Source: Alicyclobacillus fructus (GTDB lineage: Bacteria; Bacillota; Bacilli; Alicyclobacillales; Alicyclobacillaceae). Taken from it: a stretch of DNA of 64,000 bases. The position numbers were made by a program, and so were the translations under genes. Below, in pieces: positions 8,279-15,674 of the stretch. The notes under the pieces were generated by a model. The model was not told the DNA's origin and did no database searches. It worked only from the letters and a program-made list of their open reading frames with translations. The stretch spans positions 1 through 64,000 of the forward strand of contig NZ_JAFMTY010000007.1 of the NCBI RefSeq assembly GCF_017329605.1, given 5' to 3'. Numbering within the stretch: position 1 is the stretch's first letter; each line of letters opens with the position of its first letter.

Positions 8279-8737
8279 TTGGCCGTAGCCGAACTGTTCA
8301 AAGGGCTGGTCTATACCACGATCGGGTTGCTGCTCTTGACGGTCATGATGACGTTCGGGGCCACAGTGGCTGGATATTTCGAGTTGCGCGCCGCAGCGGA
8401 GGCGGCAGCGTGGTCAGCGCAGTCGCAGATTCAACAGGAAGTGGTCAACTCATCGGGGGTACAGGGCTATTTCACGACGACACTGCAGACCGTCGGGGAT
8501 CCTGTACAAGCTGCGCAGCAACAGTTTGAAGCCAGCGCACAAAGTGAACATCTGTCCAACCTGTTTGACAACCTTCAAGAGAACGCCACCGTGAACAACG
8601 AAGAAGTCACCGTCACCGTAAGCGGTACGTTCCATGTGCCGTGGATCCAGGAAGCGACCCAGGCGATCTTCGGCGGAGCGTTCACCACGGATTTTCAGGT
8701 GCCAATGACGGTCAGCGTCACCGGGGGGAGTGCATGA
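8279..8737 (+). CDS. TadE/TadF-like pseudopilin
   Basis: A 152-residue protein from TTG 8279, with GAGGAGG upstream. The N-terminal helix (LVYTTIGLLLLTVMMTFGATVAGYFELRAAAEAAA) runs into an Ala-rich amphipathic helix, and then comes a beta-rich external part with many Gln, Asn and Val. The layout is like the preceding TadE-like gene but the sequence is different. It overlaps the next gene (ATGATG at 8734), so the two are translationally coupled. It is probably a minor pilus subunit. Confidence 0.5.
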   Translation: MAVAELFKGLVYTTIGLLLLTVMMTFGATVAGYFELRAAAEAAAWSAQSQIQQEVVNSSGVQGYFTTTLQTVGDPVQAAQQQFEASAQSEHLSNLFDNLQENATVNNEEVTVTVSGTFHVPWIQEATQAIFGGAFTTDFQVPMTVSVTGGSA

Positions 8738-9351
8738 TGTTGCGCATCGGTGTTCAGGCGTTTGCGGCAGGCGTTCTTCTTTGGAACGCTTGGCGATTGG
8801 GGCATGTGCCACCCTTTTGGCCGTTTGCGGCGTTACTCGTCGTCGAAGCTATGATGCTCCTTTGGAACTTGAGCCAACGTCCCAAGGAGATCCATCGCGG
8901 CTGGTGGGCATGGGCGGCGTCCGTTGGGATCGTTGTGTTTCCGGTGGTTGTGGCGTTTTGGGTTCACGGCCCGGTTCATGAATCTTTGTGGCGTTTCGGT
9001 CTCTCCTATAGTCTGCAACTCCTGGCGCTGTTGCTTGAGGTATGGGCGCTCACTGCGCTTCGGCTCTGTTTCTCGCAACTCGCCGAGGCGCATTGTGTGG
9101 TGCGAAGCGGACCTTATCGTTATGTTCGCCATCCGTTGTATCTCGCGTATTGCATTGGGATGTTCGGAAGCTGTATCGGTGTGAACCGACCGGTATTGTG
9201 GGGGCTTTGGTTACTGTTTGTGGGTATGGAGGTCTTGCGGGCGCGAGCGGAGGAAGAAGTGCTGGCAGGCGTGTTTCCGACTTACCGGGTGTACCAGACG
9301 GAAACGGGCATGTGGTTTCCGCGTTGGCGAGGAGGCGGTGAACGTTGCTGA
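8734..9351 (+). CDS. Isoprenylcysteine carboxyl methyltransferase family membrane enzyme
   Basis: A 205-residue protein with five or so hydrophobic segments. The C-terminal motif is typical of the ICMT/PEMT group: LVVRSGPYRYVRHPLYLAY-type sequence (here CVVRSGPYRYVRHPLYLAY), then RARAEEEVLAGVFPTYRVYQTET. Those residues bind SAM and the polar acceptor at the membrane. Members methylate phospholipids, isoprenoid or carboxyl groups, and the acceptor here is unknown. It sits between pseudopilin genes and the coupling ATPase and overlaps both, so it is part of the transfer/pilus operon. Confidence 0.7.
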   Translation: MMLRIGVQAFAAGVLLWNAWRLGHVPPFWPFAALLVVEAMMLLWNLSQRPKEIHRGWWAWAASVGIVVFPVVVAFWVHGPVHESLWRFGLSYSLQLLALLLEVWALTALRLCFSQLAEAHCVVRSGPYRYVRHPLYLAYCIGMFGSCIGVNRPVLWGLWLLFVGMEVLRARAEEEVLAGVFPTYRVYQTETGMWFPRWRGGGERC

Positions 9352-11774
9352 ATGTGGAACACACCCTCATGGGCGTGGCGGCGGTGGGGCTTGGAGCCGC
9401 CGCAGGCTATGGCGTATGGCGGGACAAGGACAAAGTGCAGGCGGAGCGCAAACGTTACGAGGGACAGCCCAAAGCGCTCATTCCCCGCAGTCACCACACG
9501 TATGACCTGCGCGAAGCCAGCGCTTGGTTGGCGCGTCTCTCGCATTTTCGCCGCACAAAAGCCGAGCGTCGGAACAAAGGCCCGGTTTGGTTCCGCCTGC
9601 GCATCGAGAAAGACACAAACGGCGAGGTTTGGTTCTGGCTCATCGTGCCGGAAGATCGCGAGCAAGGCGTGAAGGGGACGCTTTCGCCCACGTTGGAGCT
9701 GCACGAAGTGCCAGAAGAACGAAAACCGACCATCCGCCTGAACCCGAAGGTGCGGATGGAGGTCACCGCTCGACACGCACTCTTGCCGTTTGCGCGAGAT
9801 GGCAAGCGGGATCCGCTGGTGACGCTCCTTCGGGCGATGGGCAAGAACACGGCAGTCGAAATCGCGTTCAGCCCCATGGAGGAGGGCGAGGCGTTACGGC
9901 GGGTGAAGCGGGAACATCAGCGCCTTGATCCCGAACTGCGTCAATCCGGGGCGAATCCGTGGGCCAAGATCGCGGCGGATACAGCGGCGGAACTCGGTGC
10001 GGCGTTCACGGGCAAATCCGCCAACAAAGGGGCAACTTCCAAACCCCAAAAGCCGCGAGTGCTTCCACACCAAAAGCGGCAGATTGGCGGGATCGTGCAA
10101 CGGTACGAAGAGTTAAGCGACCTGTTTCACGTCACCATGCGCTTTGAGGGCGACGAGAAGCATCGGGCGCAGCCGTTCTTTCAAGGGATGCTCGGCGCCT
10201 TGCGGGATCTGGCGGCGGAAAATCAACTCGTAGCCTCGAAATCCCTGAAGCCGTTTGTCATGTCGGCGGATGAATTGGCGCAACTCGTGCATGTGCCGTC
10301 TCCAGAAACCTGGCCGCAGATGCCGATCATTCGAGAGCACGCAAAAACACTGAGAGACGACGAATTTGCAGAAGGCGTGGCCATTGGCTATCTGCGTCAC
10401 CCGACGCAAGCCTCGCGGTTGGTGCGCATCCCGTATGCACAATTCACGCGCCACTTCCTGATGACGGGCATGACGGGCGCCGGGAAATCGACGACGCTCA
10501 TGTTCTTGCTGCAGTCGATTTTGGACGACTGGGTGCAACAGACGCCTGGGAATCCCAAGCCTGGACTCACGCTCATAGACCCGGCGGCGGAAACGACGCT
10601 CATCTTCCTGTCGCGTCTGCAAGCGGCCTTGCCGAAAGACAGTCCGCTGTGGAGGAAGGTTCACTATATCTCGTTTTCCAACCGCGACTATCCGGTGGCG
10701 CTGAACCTGCTTCAGGTGCTGACCACGGAGGCCATGGTGGCCACCCTGGGCAAGGCCTACGGGGGCGGCGCGCGTATCGACGAGATCATCGACATGTGTG
10801 TGCAGGCGTTCAAGGAAGACGACGAGGTGCAGCATGTCCTCGCAGGCATGATCCCGATGCTGAAAGACGAGAACTGGCGGCTGCAAGTCCTGCGCCGGCT
10901 GAAATCACCCTTGGTGCGCACGTACTGGGAGCAGACGTTCCCGGCGCAAGCGAAAAACCCCGACTACTACGCGCCGGTCGAACGCCGCCTGCGTCCCTTC
11001 GTGACGAGCAGCACCGCCCTTTACTTCGGGCAACCGGAGTACGCCTTGCCGATTCGCGAGTGGATGGACGAAGGACATATTTTGCTCATTGACGTGAAGG
11101 CGCTGAGTGGGGAACTCATGAGCCTCATCATGGGAGGGCTCATCGAGCAATACTACCAGATCGCGCTGACACGCCCAGAAAGCACGTCACTCACGCATTT
11201 CCTGCTGGTCGATGAGTGTCACCGCGTGCAGACCGACATCATGGCCAAGATCATCGCCGAGACGCGCAAGTTTGGGCTGTCGCTCGGTATGATCACGCAG
11301 TCGGTGGAGCAATTCAGCGGGGAACTCAAAAAGGCGATCAAGGACGTGCTGGGGAACTTCTTCTCGCTCCGCGTGGGTGCGGACAGCGCGCGGATCATGG
11401 CGGACTTGACGCAAGGACATTTCACGCCGGAGTACCTGCGCGCGCTCCCGGACAACGTGGCTGCGGTGTACACGATTGTCGGTGGCAAGGCGCACTCCTG
11501 CGAAACACAAGCGCCGCCGCCGGATGTGTATGAAGGTTTTGCGCCCAACGCCAAAGTCGTGAATTTCTTCGACAAGCCCGCGCTACGCAAGCGGTACGAG
11601 GAACTTCGCGCCTTTGGCTACGAATTGCAGAAGGAATTGGGCCGCCCCGCCCATGAAGCGGAAGAGCGGCTCAACTTCTACCTGGAGCACGGGTACTGGC
11701 CGGATGGCGAGAAAGCACAAGCATCCAAACGTAAGCGTCAGCGGGGACTGACAGCCCATGATTTGTATGGCTGA
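9345..11774 (+). CDS. TcpA/HerA-type DNA coupling or translocation ATPase
   Basis: An 809-residue protein from TTG 9345, overlapping the previous stop. It has one short N-terminal membrane helix (about residues 7-22), then a soluble domain of about 330 residues. The P-loop ATPase follows: GMTGAGKSTT (Walker A, near residue 375), LIDPAAE, and HFLLVDECHR (Walker B, near 620), then MITQSVEQFSG. This is the HerA/FtsK/VirD4-like order used by coupling proteins that pump DNA into a transfer channel. It is the only DNA-pump candidate visible in the element. The family is clear; a VirB4-like role cannot be excluded. Confidence 0.75.
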   Translation: MLNVEHTLMGVAAVGLGAAAGYGVWRDKDKVQAERKRYEGQPKALIPRSHHTYDLREASAWLARLSHFRRTKAERRNKGPVWFRLRIEKDTNGEVWFWLIVPEDREQGVKGTLSPTLELHEVPEERKPTIRLNPKVRMEVTARHALLPFARDGKRDPLVTLLRAMGKNTAVEIAFSPMEEGEALRRVKREHQRLDPELRQSGANPWAKIAADTAAELGAAFTGKSANKGATSKPQKPRVLPHQKRQIGGIVQRYEELSDLFHVTMRFEGDEKHRAQPFFQGMLGALRDLAAENQLVASKSLKPFVMSADELAQLVHVPSPETWPQMPIIREHAKTLRDDEFAEGVAIGYLRHPTQASRLVRIPYAQFTRHFLMTGMTGAGKSTTLMFLLQSILDDWVQQTPGNPKPGLTLIDPAAETTLIFLSRLQAALPKDSPLWRKVHYISFSNRDYPVALNLLQVLTTEAMVATLGKAYGGGARIDEIIDMCVQAFKEDDEVQHVLAGMIPMLKDENWRLQVLRRLKSPLVRTYWEQTFPAQAKNPDYYAPVERRLRPFVTSSTALYFGQPEYALPIREWMDEGHILLIDVKALSGELMSLIMGGLIEQYYQIALTRPESTSLTHFLLVDECHRVQTDIMAKIIAETRKFGLSLGMITQSVEQFSGELKKAIKDVLGNFFSLRVGADSARIMADLTQGHFTPEYLRALPDNVAAVYTIVGGKAHSCETQAPPPDVYEGFAPNAKVVNFFDKPALRKRYEELRAFGYELQKELGRPAHEAEERLNFYLEHGYWPDGEKAQASKRKRQRGLTAHDLYG

Positions 11775-11777
11775 AAT

Positions 11778-11804
11778 GCCGCTCCACTTCGGGGCGGCGT
11801 TTTT
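11778..11804 (+). terminator. Intrinsic terminator after the coupling ATPase
   Basis: GCCGCTCC (11778-11785) pairs with GGGGCGGC (11791-11798) over a five-base loop and is followed by a T-run. It directly precedes copy D of the 5' module. Confidence 0.7.
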
Positions 11805-11834
11805 GCCTTACACCACGAGAATTTGTGAGGAAGG
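11800..11834 (+). promoter_or_regulatory. 5' module copy D
   Basis: TTTTTGCCTTACACC, then a spacer, then TGTGAGGAAGG before ATG 11842. It keeps TTTGCCT and CACC, but has no strong hairpin of its own. Confidence 0.5.
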
Positions 11835-11841
11835 AATCGAG

Positions 11842-12165
11842 ATGGAATCATCATGGCGTGCAAAACCGTACACGCTGCACATCTACATTCGGGATCCGAC
11901 GCTCATTGCGTGGCTCGAAAGCCTGCCGAAGCGCCAACGTTCTCGGGCGATTGAAGCCGTGCTGCGGCAAGGGCTTGAGCGAGCAGATCCTGAACACCTG
12001 AGTGCAGACGTGGAGGCATGGGCGAAGCGCATCGCGGACGAGGTATTGAAAGGGATCCAGGCACGGCAGAGCGTTGTGGCCGCACAACCGCCACAAACTC
12101 CGAAATCGCCGGAGATACCCCGCAACCCGGTGACGGCGTTCTTGCAGAGGTGGGATCTGGATTGA
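11842..12165 (+). CDS. Ribbon-helix-helix-like DNA-binding protein
   Basis: A 107-residue protein from ATG 11842. Residues 8-50 read YTLHIYIRDPTLIAWLESLP, then a KRQRSRAIEAVLRQGLE helix pair: a short strand followed by two helices, the CopG/ParG-type ribbon-helix-helix pattern. The tail is Pro-rich. It overlaps the replication-relaxation gene by 4 bases. In plasmids and ICEs, such small proteins act as accessory oriT-binding factors or autoregulators of relaxase genes (known for the family). That role here is inferred. Confidence 0.5.
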   Translation: MESSWRAKPYTLHIYIRDPTLIAWLESLPKRQRSRAIEAVLRQGLERADPEHLSADVEAWAKRIADEVLKGIQARQSVVAAQPPQTPKSPEIPRNPVTAFLQRWDLD

Positions 12166-12881
12166 TTTTGTCGTGGCGAGATAGCGAGTTTCCGCCCGAA
12201 CAAAAATTGTTGGGTGTGGTGTATGACGCGGGCGTGATCCTGCGCTCCGATGTCTCGTTTCTCTTGGGGTGGAATCAAAACACCCTCAAGAAATATATCC
12301 GTCGCGTCCGAAATGCGCATTCCGAACCGCTTCTCCGTGGAGGATGGACGCATAACCGCACTGGCTATGCGCTTGTGCTGACAGAAGCAGGTGTGCGGTA
12401 TGTGCACCAGATGCTGAGGATAGACGGGAAACCGGTGACCATGGATGCCTTGTGGAATCATGCGCTGGGGTTGAATGCCGTTTTAATGCGCTATCTACGC
12501 ACCCACGGATTTGAGGATGTGCGCTGGTTCAACACACGAGAGGCAACCGATGAACTCTGGTTTTTGCGCAAACTTGCGACCGGGGCGGCAGACACGGATT
12601 TGCGCGCTTCAGCCATTCGTCCAGACGCGGCCCTTCGCACATCGAACGGCTTTTGGTGGGTGGAATTTGACAACGCCACGGAGACATCAAGGCAGTTGTG
12701 GCGCAAATACCAAATGTACATCACGAATCTTTCAGAACTTGACGAGTCCTTTCGAAACGTGGTGTGGGTCACGAAAAACGAAGCACGACAGCGGAGCATG
12801 GAAATGATTTGGACACAGATGCCAGAGAACAACCTACGCATGCAATTTTTTGTCGAAGGGAAGGAAACGTTCGAAGGATGA
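12162..12881 (+). CDS. Replication-relaxation family protein
   Basis: A 239-residue protein starting at TTG 12162 in the overlap aTTGA. It opens with a winged-helix-like part (VSFLLGWNQNTLKKYIRRVR, then TEAGVRYVHQML) and continues with an alpha/beta part including IRPDAALRTSNGFWWVEFDNATET and the helix RQLWRKYQMYI. This matches the replication-relaxation (Replic_Relax) family of plasmids and conjugative elements. It may process the origin for transfer or act in plasmid-like replication. Together with the RHH gene it forms the probable DNA-processing pair. Confidence 0.65.
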   Translation: MILSWRDSEFPPEQKLLGVVYDAGVILRSDVSFLLGWNQNTLKKYIRRVRNAHSEPLLRGGWTHNRTGYALVLTEAGVRYVHQMLRIDGKPVTMDALWNHALGLNAVLMRYLRTHGFEDVRWFNTREATDELWFLRKLATGAADTDLRASAIRPDAALRTSNGFWWVEFDNATETSRQLWRKYQMYITNLSELDESFRNVVWVTKNEARQRSMEMIWTQMPENNLRMQFFVEGKETFEG

Positions 12882-12929
12882 AAAACCGTGGAATTATTGT
12901 AGAAAAACTATATATTCACTGGAGAATCA

Positions 12930-13442
12930 TTGTACCCTATCGAAATCGATACAGTCTGGAGTGGTGCTCATTTGCGAGCTGAATTAGTCCTGATAAATTT
13001 CAACACCGCCGCCGTGCTCTGCATCTTGGCGGTGTGCGCTGTGACCGACGTCCTTTACCGCCGGGTGAGTGAGACGTTTCTCGTGGTGTTCACCCTAGGG
13101 ATGCTCGTGATCGACAGGGCAGTCTTCCATGCCCCTTGGTGGTTCATGCTCACCATGCTCCTCTGTGGTGTGAGCCTCGGTGCGCTCTGGTGGATGGTGG
13201 ATCGTGACCACGCGCTCGGGGATGCGGAGATGGTCGGGGTGATGGGGCTGGGCCTCGGCGTCCTGGCGCTCGTGCCCCTGTTTCTCGCCCTGCTCCTGGC
13301 CTTGGTAACCCGACCCCTGTGGCCTGTGTTGGCAGGCCCTCAAGTCAACGCTGAAGAACGCCAGTTGGCTCCAATGGGCGTGTATTTTTTCTTGGGGTTG
13401 GTCTGCACCATTCTAGCAAGTATGGCGGTTTTACGGCCATAA
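12930..13442 (+). CDS. Type IV prepilin peptidase (A24, TadV/CpaA-like)
   Basis: A 170-residue protein. TTG 12930 has GGAG six bases upstream, and TTG 12972 is an alternative. Several hydrophobic helices carry the two A24 aspartates: ITD-type AVCAVTDVLYRRVSE near residue 40, and HALGDAEMVGVMGL (GxGD-like GD) near residue 92. The short form without a methylase domain is the TadV/CpaA class, which cleaves pilin leaders at the membrane. It fits the three pilin-like proteins with an [RK]AG leader end. It lies 19 bases before the Ig-like pilin gene. Confidence 0.7.
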   Translation: MYPIEIDTVWSGAHLRAELVLINFNTAAVLCILAVCAVTDVLYRRVSETFLVVFTLGMLVIDRAVFHAPWWFMLTMLLCGVSLGALWWMVDRDHALGDAEMVGVMGLGLGVLALVPLFLALLLALVTRPLWPVLAGPQVNAEERQLAPMGVYFFLGLVCTILASMAVLRP

Positions 13443-13460
13443 ACGAGAGGTGAACAGCCG

Positions 13461-14474
13461 ATGTGGCGCTGGCGACGTGCAGGACCGGAAAACATGATGC
13501 CACGCATCCTGATTCTGATCTTTGCGATTCTCATGACAGGAGCAGGAGTGGCCGTATACTGGGTGTTGACAGCTCACGGCAGTTCGCAGGCCACACAAAC
13601 GCTGGATAGTGACGCCTATGAACTGTGGGGACAGCACAGCCCGGCATACACCGTCTCCATCAACGAGGACAATGCGGTGGTTTCGGAGACGGGTGTCATC
13701 GGGATGACGCTCTCGCTCACGGGCAATCCCACACAGCTTCTGGTCGGGCAGACAGCCACGTTGACGGGGAGCGCGAGCGAATCGACCAACGGATATACTC
13801 TCGGCATCTATGACGAGTCGACGGGGCAGTGGGTCACGGGTGGCAGCGAACAAACGATCTCAGCCAGTGTGAGCCAACAAACGCCGGGAACCCATACCTA
13901 CGTGTTGTACCTTGGGACGCCGGGTGGAGCGCCGATCCAGTCGTCGTCACCCGTGCAGATCACGTGGGAGGCGTACCAAATCAGCATCCAAGCTTCACCG
14001 TCTCCGGCCTATATCGGTCAGACCATCACCGTGAGCGGGCAGGTCACGGCTGGCGGCAGCGGCGTGCCGAATATCCCTGTGTCGTTGCAGGCAAGCGGCG
14101 GGAACTTGGCAGCGGCCAACGTCACGACCAATGCGCAGGGGCAGTGGTCGACGACGTTCACGGCGACGACACCGGGCACTTACACGCTCACGGCGACCGT
14201 CTATGGTCAAAGTACGACCACAACCGTACAGGTTCAGGGCGCCACGGCGGTGACACTCACGGCAACGCCGGTTTCCACCGCGCCGGGCAACACGACGGTG
14301 ACGCTCACCGCACAGGCCAACGCACCCCTTGCGCCGAATCAGACGCTGTCAATTGTGGATGTGACCACAGGACAGACGATCGCCGGGCCGTCCAATCAGC
14401 AGACCCTTGCGACGACGTACACGCTGTCGCAGGGTGCGACGAACCAATTTGTCGCGTACCTGAACACGAACTGA
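13461..14474 (+). CDS. Pilin-like surface protein with Ig-like repeats
   Basis: A 337-residue protein from ATG 13461. The leader MWRWRRAGPENMM and helix ILILIFAILMTGAGVAVYW mirror the leader and helix of the pilin-like protein at 7423. The remaining 290 residues are Thr/Ser/Gly/Val-rich beta sandwich repeats. One clear unit runs VSGQVTAGGSGVPNIPVSL to PGTYTLTATVYG, with a second-like unit after it (VTLTATPVSTAPGNTTVTLT). It is likely a surface or pilus-tip adhesin, processed by the peptidase encoded just upstream. It is followed by a terminator. Confidence 0.6.
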   Translation: MWRWRRAGPENMMPRILILIFAILMTGAGVAVYWVLTAHGSSQATQTLDSDAYELWGQHSPAYTVSINEDNAVVSETGVIGMTLSLTGNPTQLLVGQTATLTGSASESTNGYTLGIYDESTGQWVTGGSEQTISASVSQQTPGTHTYVLYLGTPGGAPIQSSSPVQITWEAYQISIQASPSPAYIGQTITVSGQVTAGGSGVPNIPVSLQASGGNLAAANVTTNAQGQWSTTFTATTPGTYTLTATVYGQSTTTTVQVQGATAVTLTATPVSTAPGNTTVTLTAQANAPLAPNQTLSIVDVTTGQTIAGPSNQQTLATTYTLSQGATNQFVAYLNTN

Positions 14475-14497
14475 GCCGCCTTCAGGCGGCTTTTTTT
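14475..14497 (+). terminator. Intrinsic terminator
   Basis: GCCGCC-TTCA-GGCGGC with seven T follows the Ig-like pilin gene. The same hairpin with a TTCG loop recurs at 15336. Confidence 0.8.
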
Positions 14498-14499
14498 CG

Positions 14500-14533
14500 T
14501 TTTGCCTTACACCCTGCGATCGAATGAGGAGGC
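14500..14533 (+). promoter_or_regulatory. 5' module copy E
   Basis: TTTTGCCTTACACCC, then a spacer, then AATGAGGAGG. It comes 3 bases after a terminator T-run, in the same order as copy F (terminator, TTCG, TTTTGC). Confidence 0.55.
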
Positions 14534-14555
14534 CAACATCAAGAGGTGGGGGTCC

Positions 14556-14720
14556 ATGATCACCATAAGTGCGCTCTGTATGCTGCTCTGGTCGTTTTAT
14601 CAGAGACTTTCGCACAAGCAAGGTTCAGTTCCTATGACTGCAAGATTCACACAAAAATACGCCCTGATATGGCTGGCGTTTATCACGCTCGTTTGGATCA
14701 TCACAGGCACTTGGTATTAA
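14556..14720 (+). CDS. Small membrane protein of unknown function
   Basis: A 54-residue protein from ATG 14556 behind AGGTGGGGG. It has two hydrophobic segments (ITISALCMLLWSFY and YALIWLAFITLVWIITG) separated by a basic loop (QRLSHKQGS..TARFTQK). It was not recognised. Its place after a terminator and module copy E suggests its own translation unit. Confidence 0.45.
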   Translation: MITISALCMLLWSFYQRLSHKQGSVPMTARFTQKYALIWLAFITLVWIITGTWY

Positions 14721-14896
14721 GCGTGTCGAACTTACCACAAGGTACCGACGAGGGGATGGAATTCAACGTGCACATCATGCGGCGGATTATAAACTTTTTC
14801 CCTTTGCCTCTGATAGGCCCAAAGCCCTATCATGTCTATGATAATTCTTCCCTATTTGAATTTGTTTTCTTAATGACGTTTTGGTATTTAGGTATT

Positions 14897-15226
14897 TTAG
14901 GTTTTGTGCTCGTGGAAAGACTTTCTTGCGATCACGCCCACGATCACAGCGGTGATAGGATACAGGGTAGAAATGAGGAGCAAGAGAAGAAGAGAAAAGA
15001 CCAAATCGACGATATTTGTAGGTGGAAATGAGACTCCGTTTAATATTCCCCATAATTTCAGAATAAGTACAGACACTGTTGCTAGGATCGTTCCGCAAGT
15101 AAGAACAATAAGTTGTAAGACTGAGATGGGAATCCTGGATAACAACTTTTCTCTTTCTATCCCAGATGCGAATATAAATAATTCTGTAATGGCTTCAATA
15201 AACCATTTCATCATCGTCGACATCAC
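14897..15226 (-). CDS. Possible membrane protein on the minus strand in an AT-rich island
   Basis: A 109-residue frame with three plausible membrane helices (ISVLQLIVLTCGTILATVSVLIL, IVDLVFSLLLLLLIS and TAVIVGVIA). It starts at GTG 15226 or ATG 15223, without a clear Shine-Dalgarno site. The region 14,721-15,330 is visibly poorer in GC than the rest of the element. A plus-strand frame overlaps (ATG 14756 to 15031, one helix) and is the weaker candidate. Either could be chance, and no function is assigned. Confidence 0.35.
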   Translation of the reverse strand: MMSTMMKWFIEAITELFIFASGIEREKLLSRIPISVLQLIVLTCGTILATVSVLILKLWGILNGVSFPPTNIVDLVFSLLLLLLISTLYPITAVIVGVIARKSFHEHKT

Positions 15227-15335
15227 ACCGAATCATCATCATCAGTAATTCGTGTTGCAATCCGTATCATCATACCGAAGTTATTCGTGGCAAACTGCTT
15301 CATTCCTTCTGCACATGATGAAAATGTTCGTATCC

Positions 15336-15357
15336 GCCGCCTTCGGGCGGCTTTTTT
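15336..15357 (+). terminator. Intrinsic terminator
   Basis: GCCGCC-TTCG-GGCGGC with six T, nearly identical to the one at 14475. It is followed by copy F of the 5' module. Confidence 0.75.
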
Positions 15358-15359
15358 CG

Positions 15360-15395
15360 TTTTGCATGCCACGCTCCTATGAGGTGAAGGGAGTG
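15360..15395 (+). promoter_or_regulatory. 5' module copy F, able to mask the HU ribosome site
   Basis: TTTTGCATGCCACGCTCC, then TATGAGGTGA, then AGGGAGTGG. CCACGCTCC can pair with GGGAGTGG (about 15370-15378 with 15388-15395), covering the Shine-Dalgarno of the HU gene at 15402. Confidence 0.55.
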
Positions 15396-15401
15396 GTCTT
15401 T

Positions 15402-15674
15402 GTGAACAAGACGGAATTGGTAGCGGAAATCGCAGCCCGGACAGGTTTGAGGAAATCTCAGGTCTGGCAAACCCTGAATTCGTTCTGCGAGGTGGCCACC
15501 GAGCGGCTGCGAGCGGGCGAGGATGTCGCCGTGCCTCCGCTTGGCAAGTTTCGCTACGTGGTGCGTGCCGCTCGTCGAGGGCGCAATCCACAAACAGGTG
15601 AAACCATTGAAATCCCCGAACAAGCGACGGTGCGCTTCCTGCCGTCAAGCGCGCTGAAGGGACGTGTGAATTGA
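15402..15674 (+). CDS. HU/IHF family DNA-binding protein
   Basis: A 90-residue protein from GTG 15402 (GAAGGGAG upstream). It begins VNKTELVAEIAARTGL and continues with the HU helix pair, LGKFRYVVRAARRGRNPQTG (the beta arm with RxxRNPxTG) and FLPSSALKGRVN. It is the full length of an HU family member, a dimeric DNA-bending protein. Within an ICE it may aid recombination or oriT architecture. It overlaps the next gene by one base (TGATG). Confidence 0.9.
   Translation: MNKTELVAEIAARTGLRKSQVWQTLNSFCEVATERLRAGEDVAVPPLGKFRYVVRAARRGRNPQTGETIEIPEQATVRFLPSSALKGRVN

Noticed and set aside
14756-15031. Plus-strand membrane-like ORF in the AT-rich interval
   Set aside because: GAGGGG directly touches its ATG with no spacing, and the second half is a charged run opposite the helices of the minus-strand ORF. 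It was kept only as an alternative.
379-15395. Possibility that TTTGCMT is a -35 box with TATGAG as -10
   Set aside because: The distance between the two varies from about 10 to 16 bases among copies, and the second part doubles as the Shine-Dalgarno. A promoter role cannot be excluded for copies A and B but does not explain the set.
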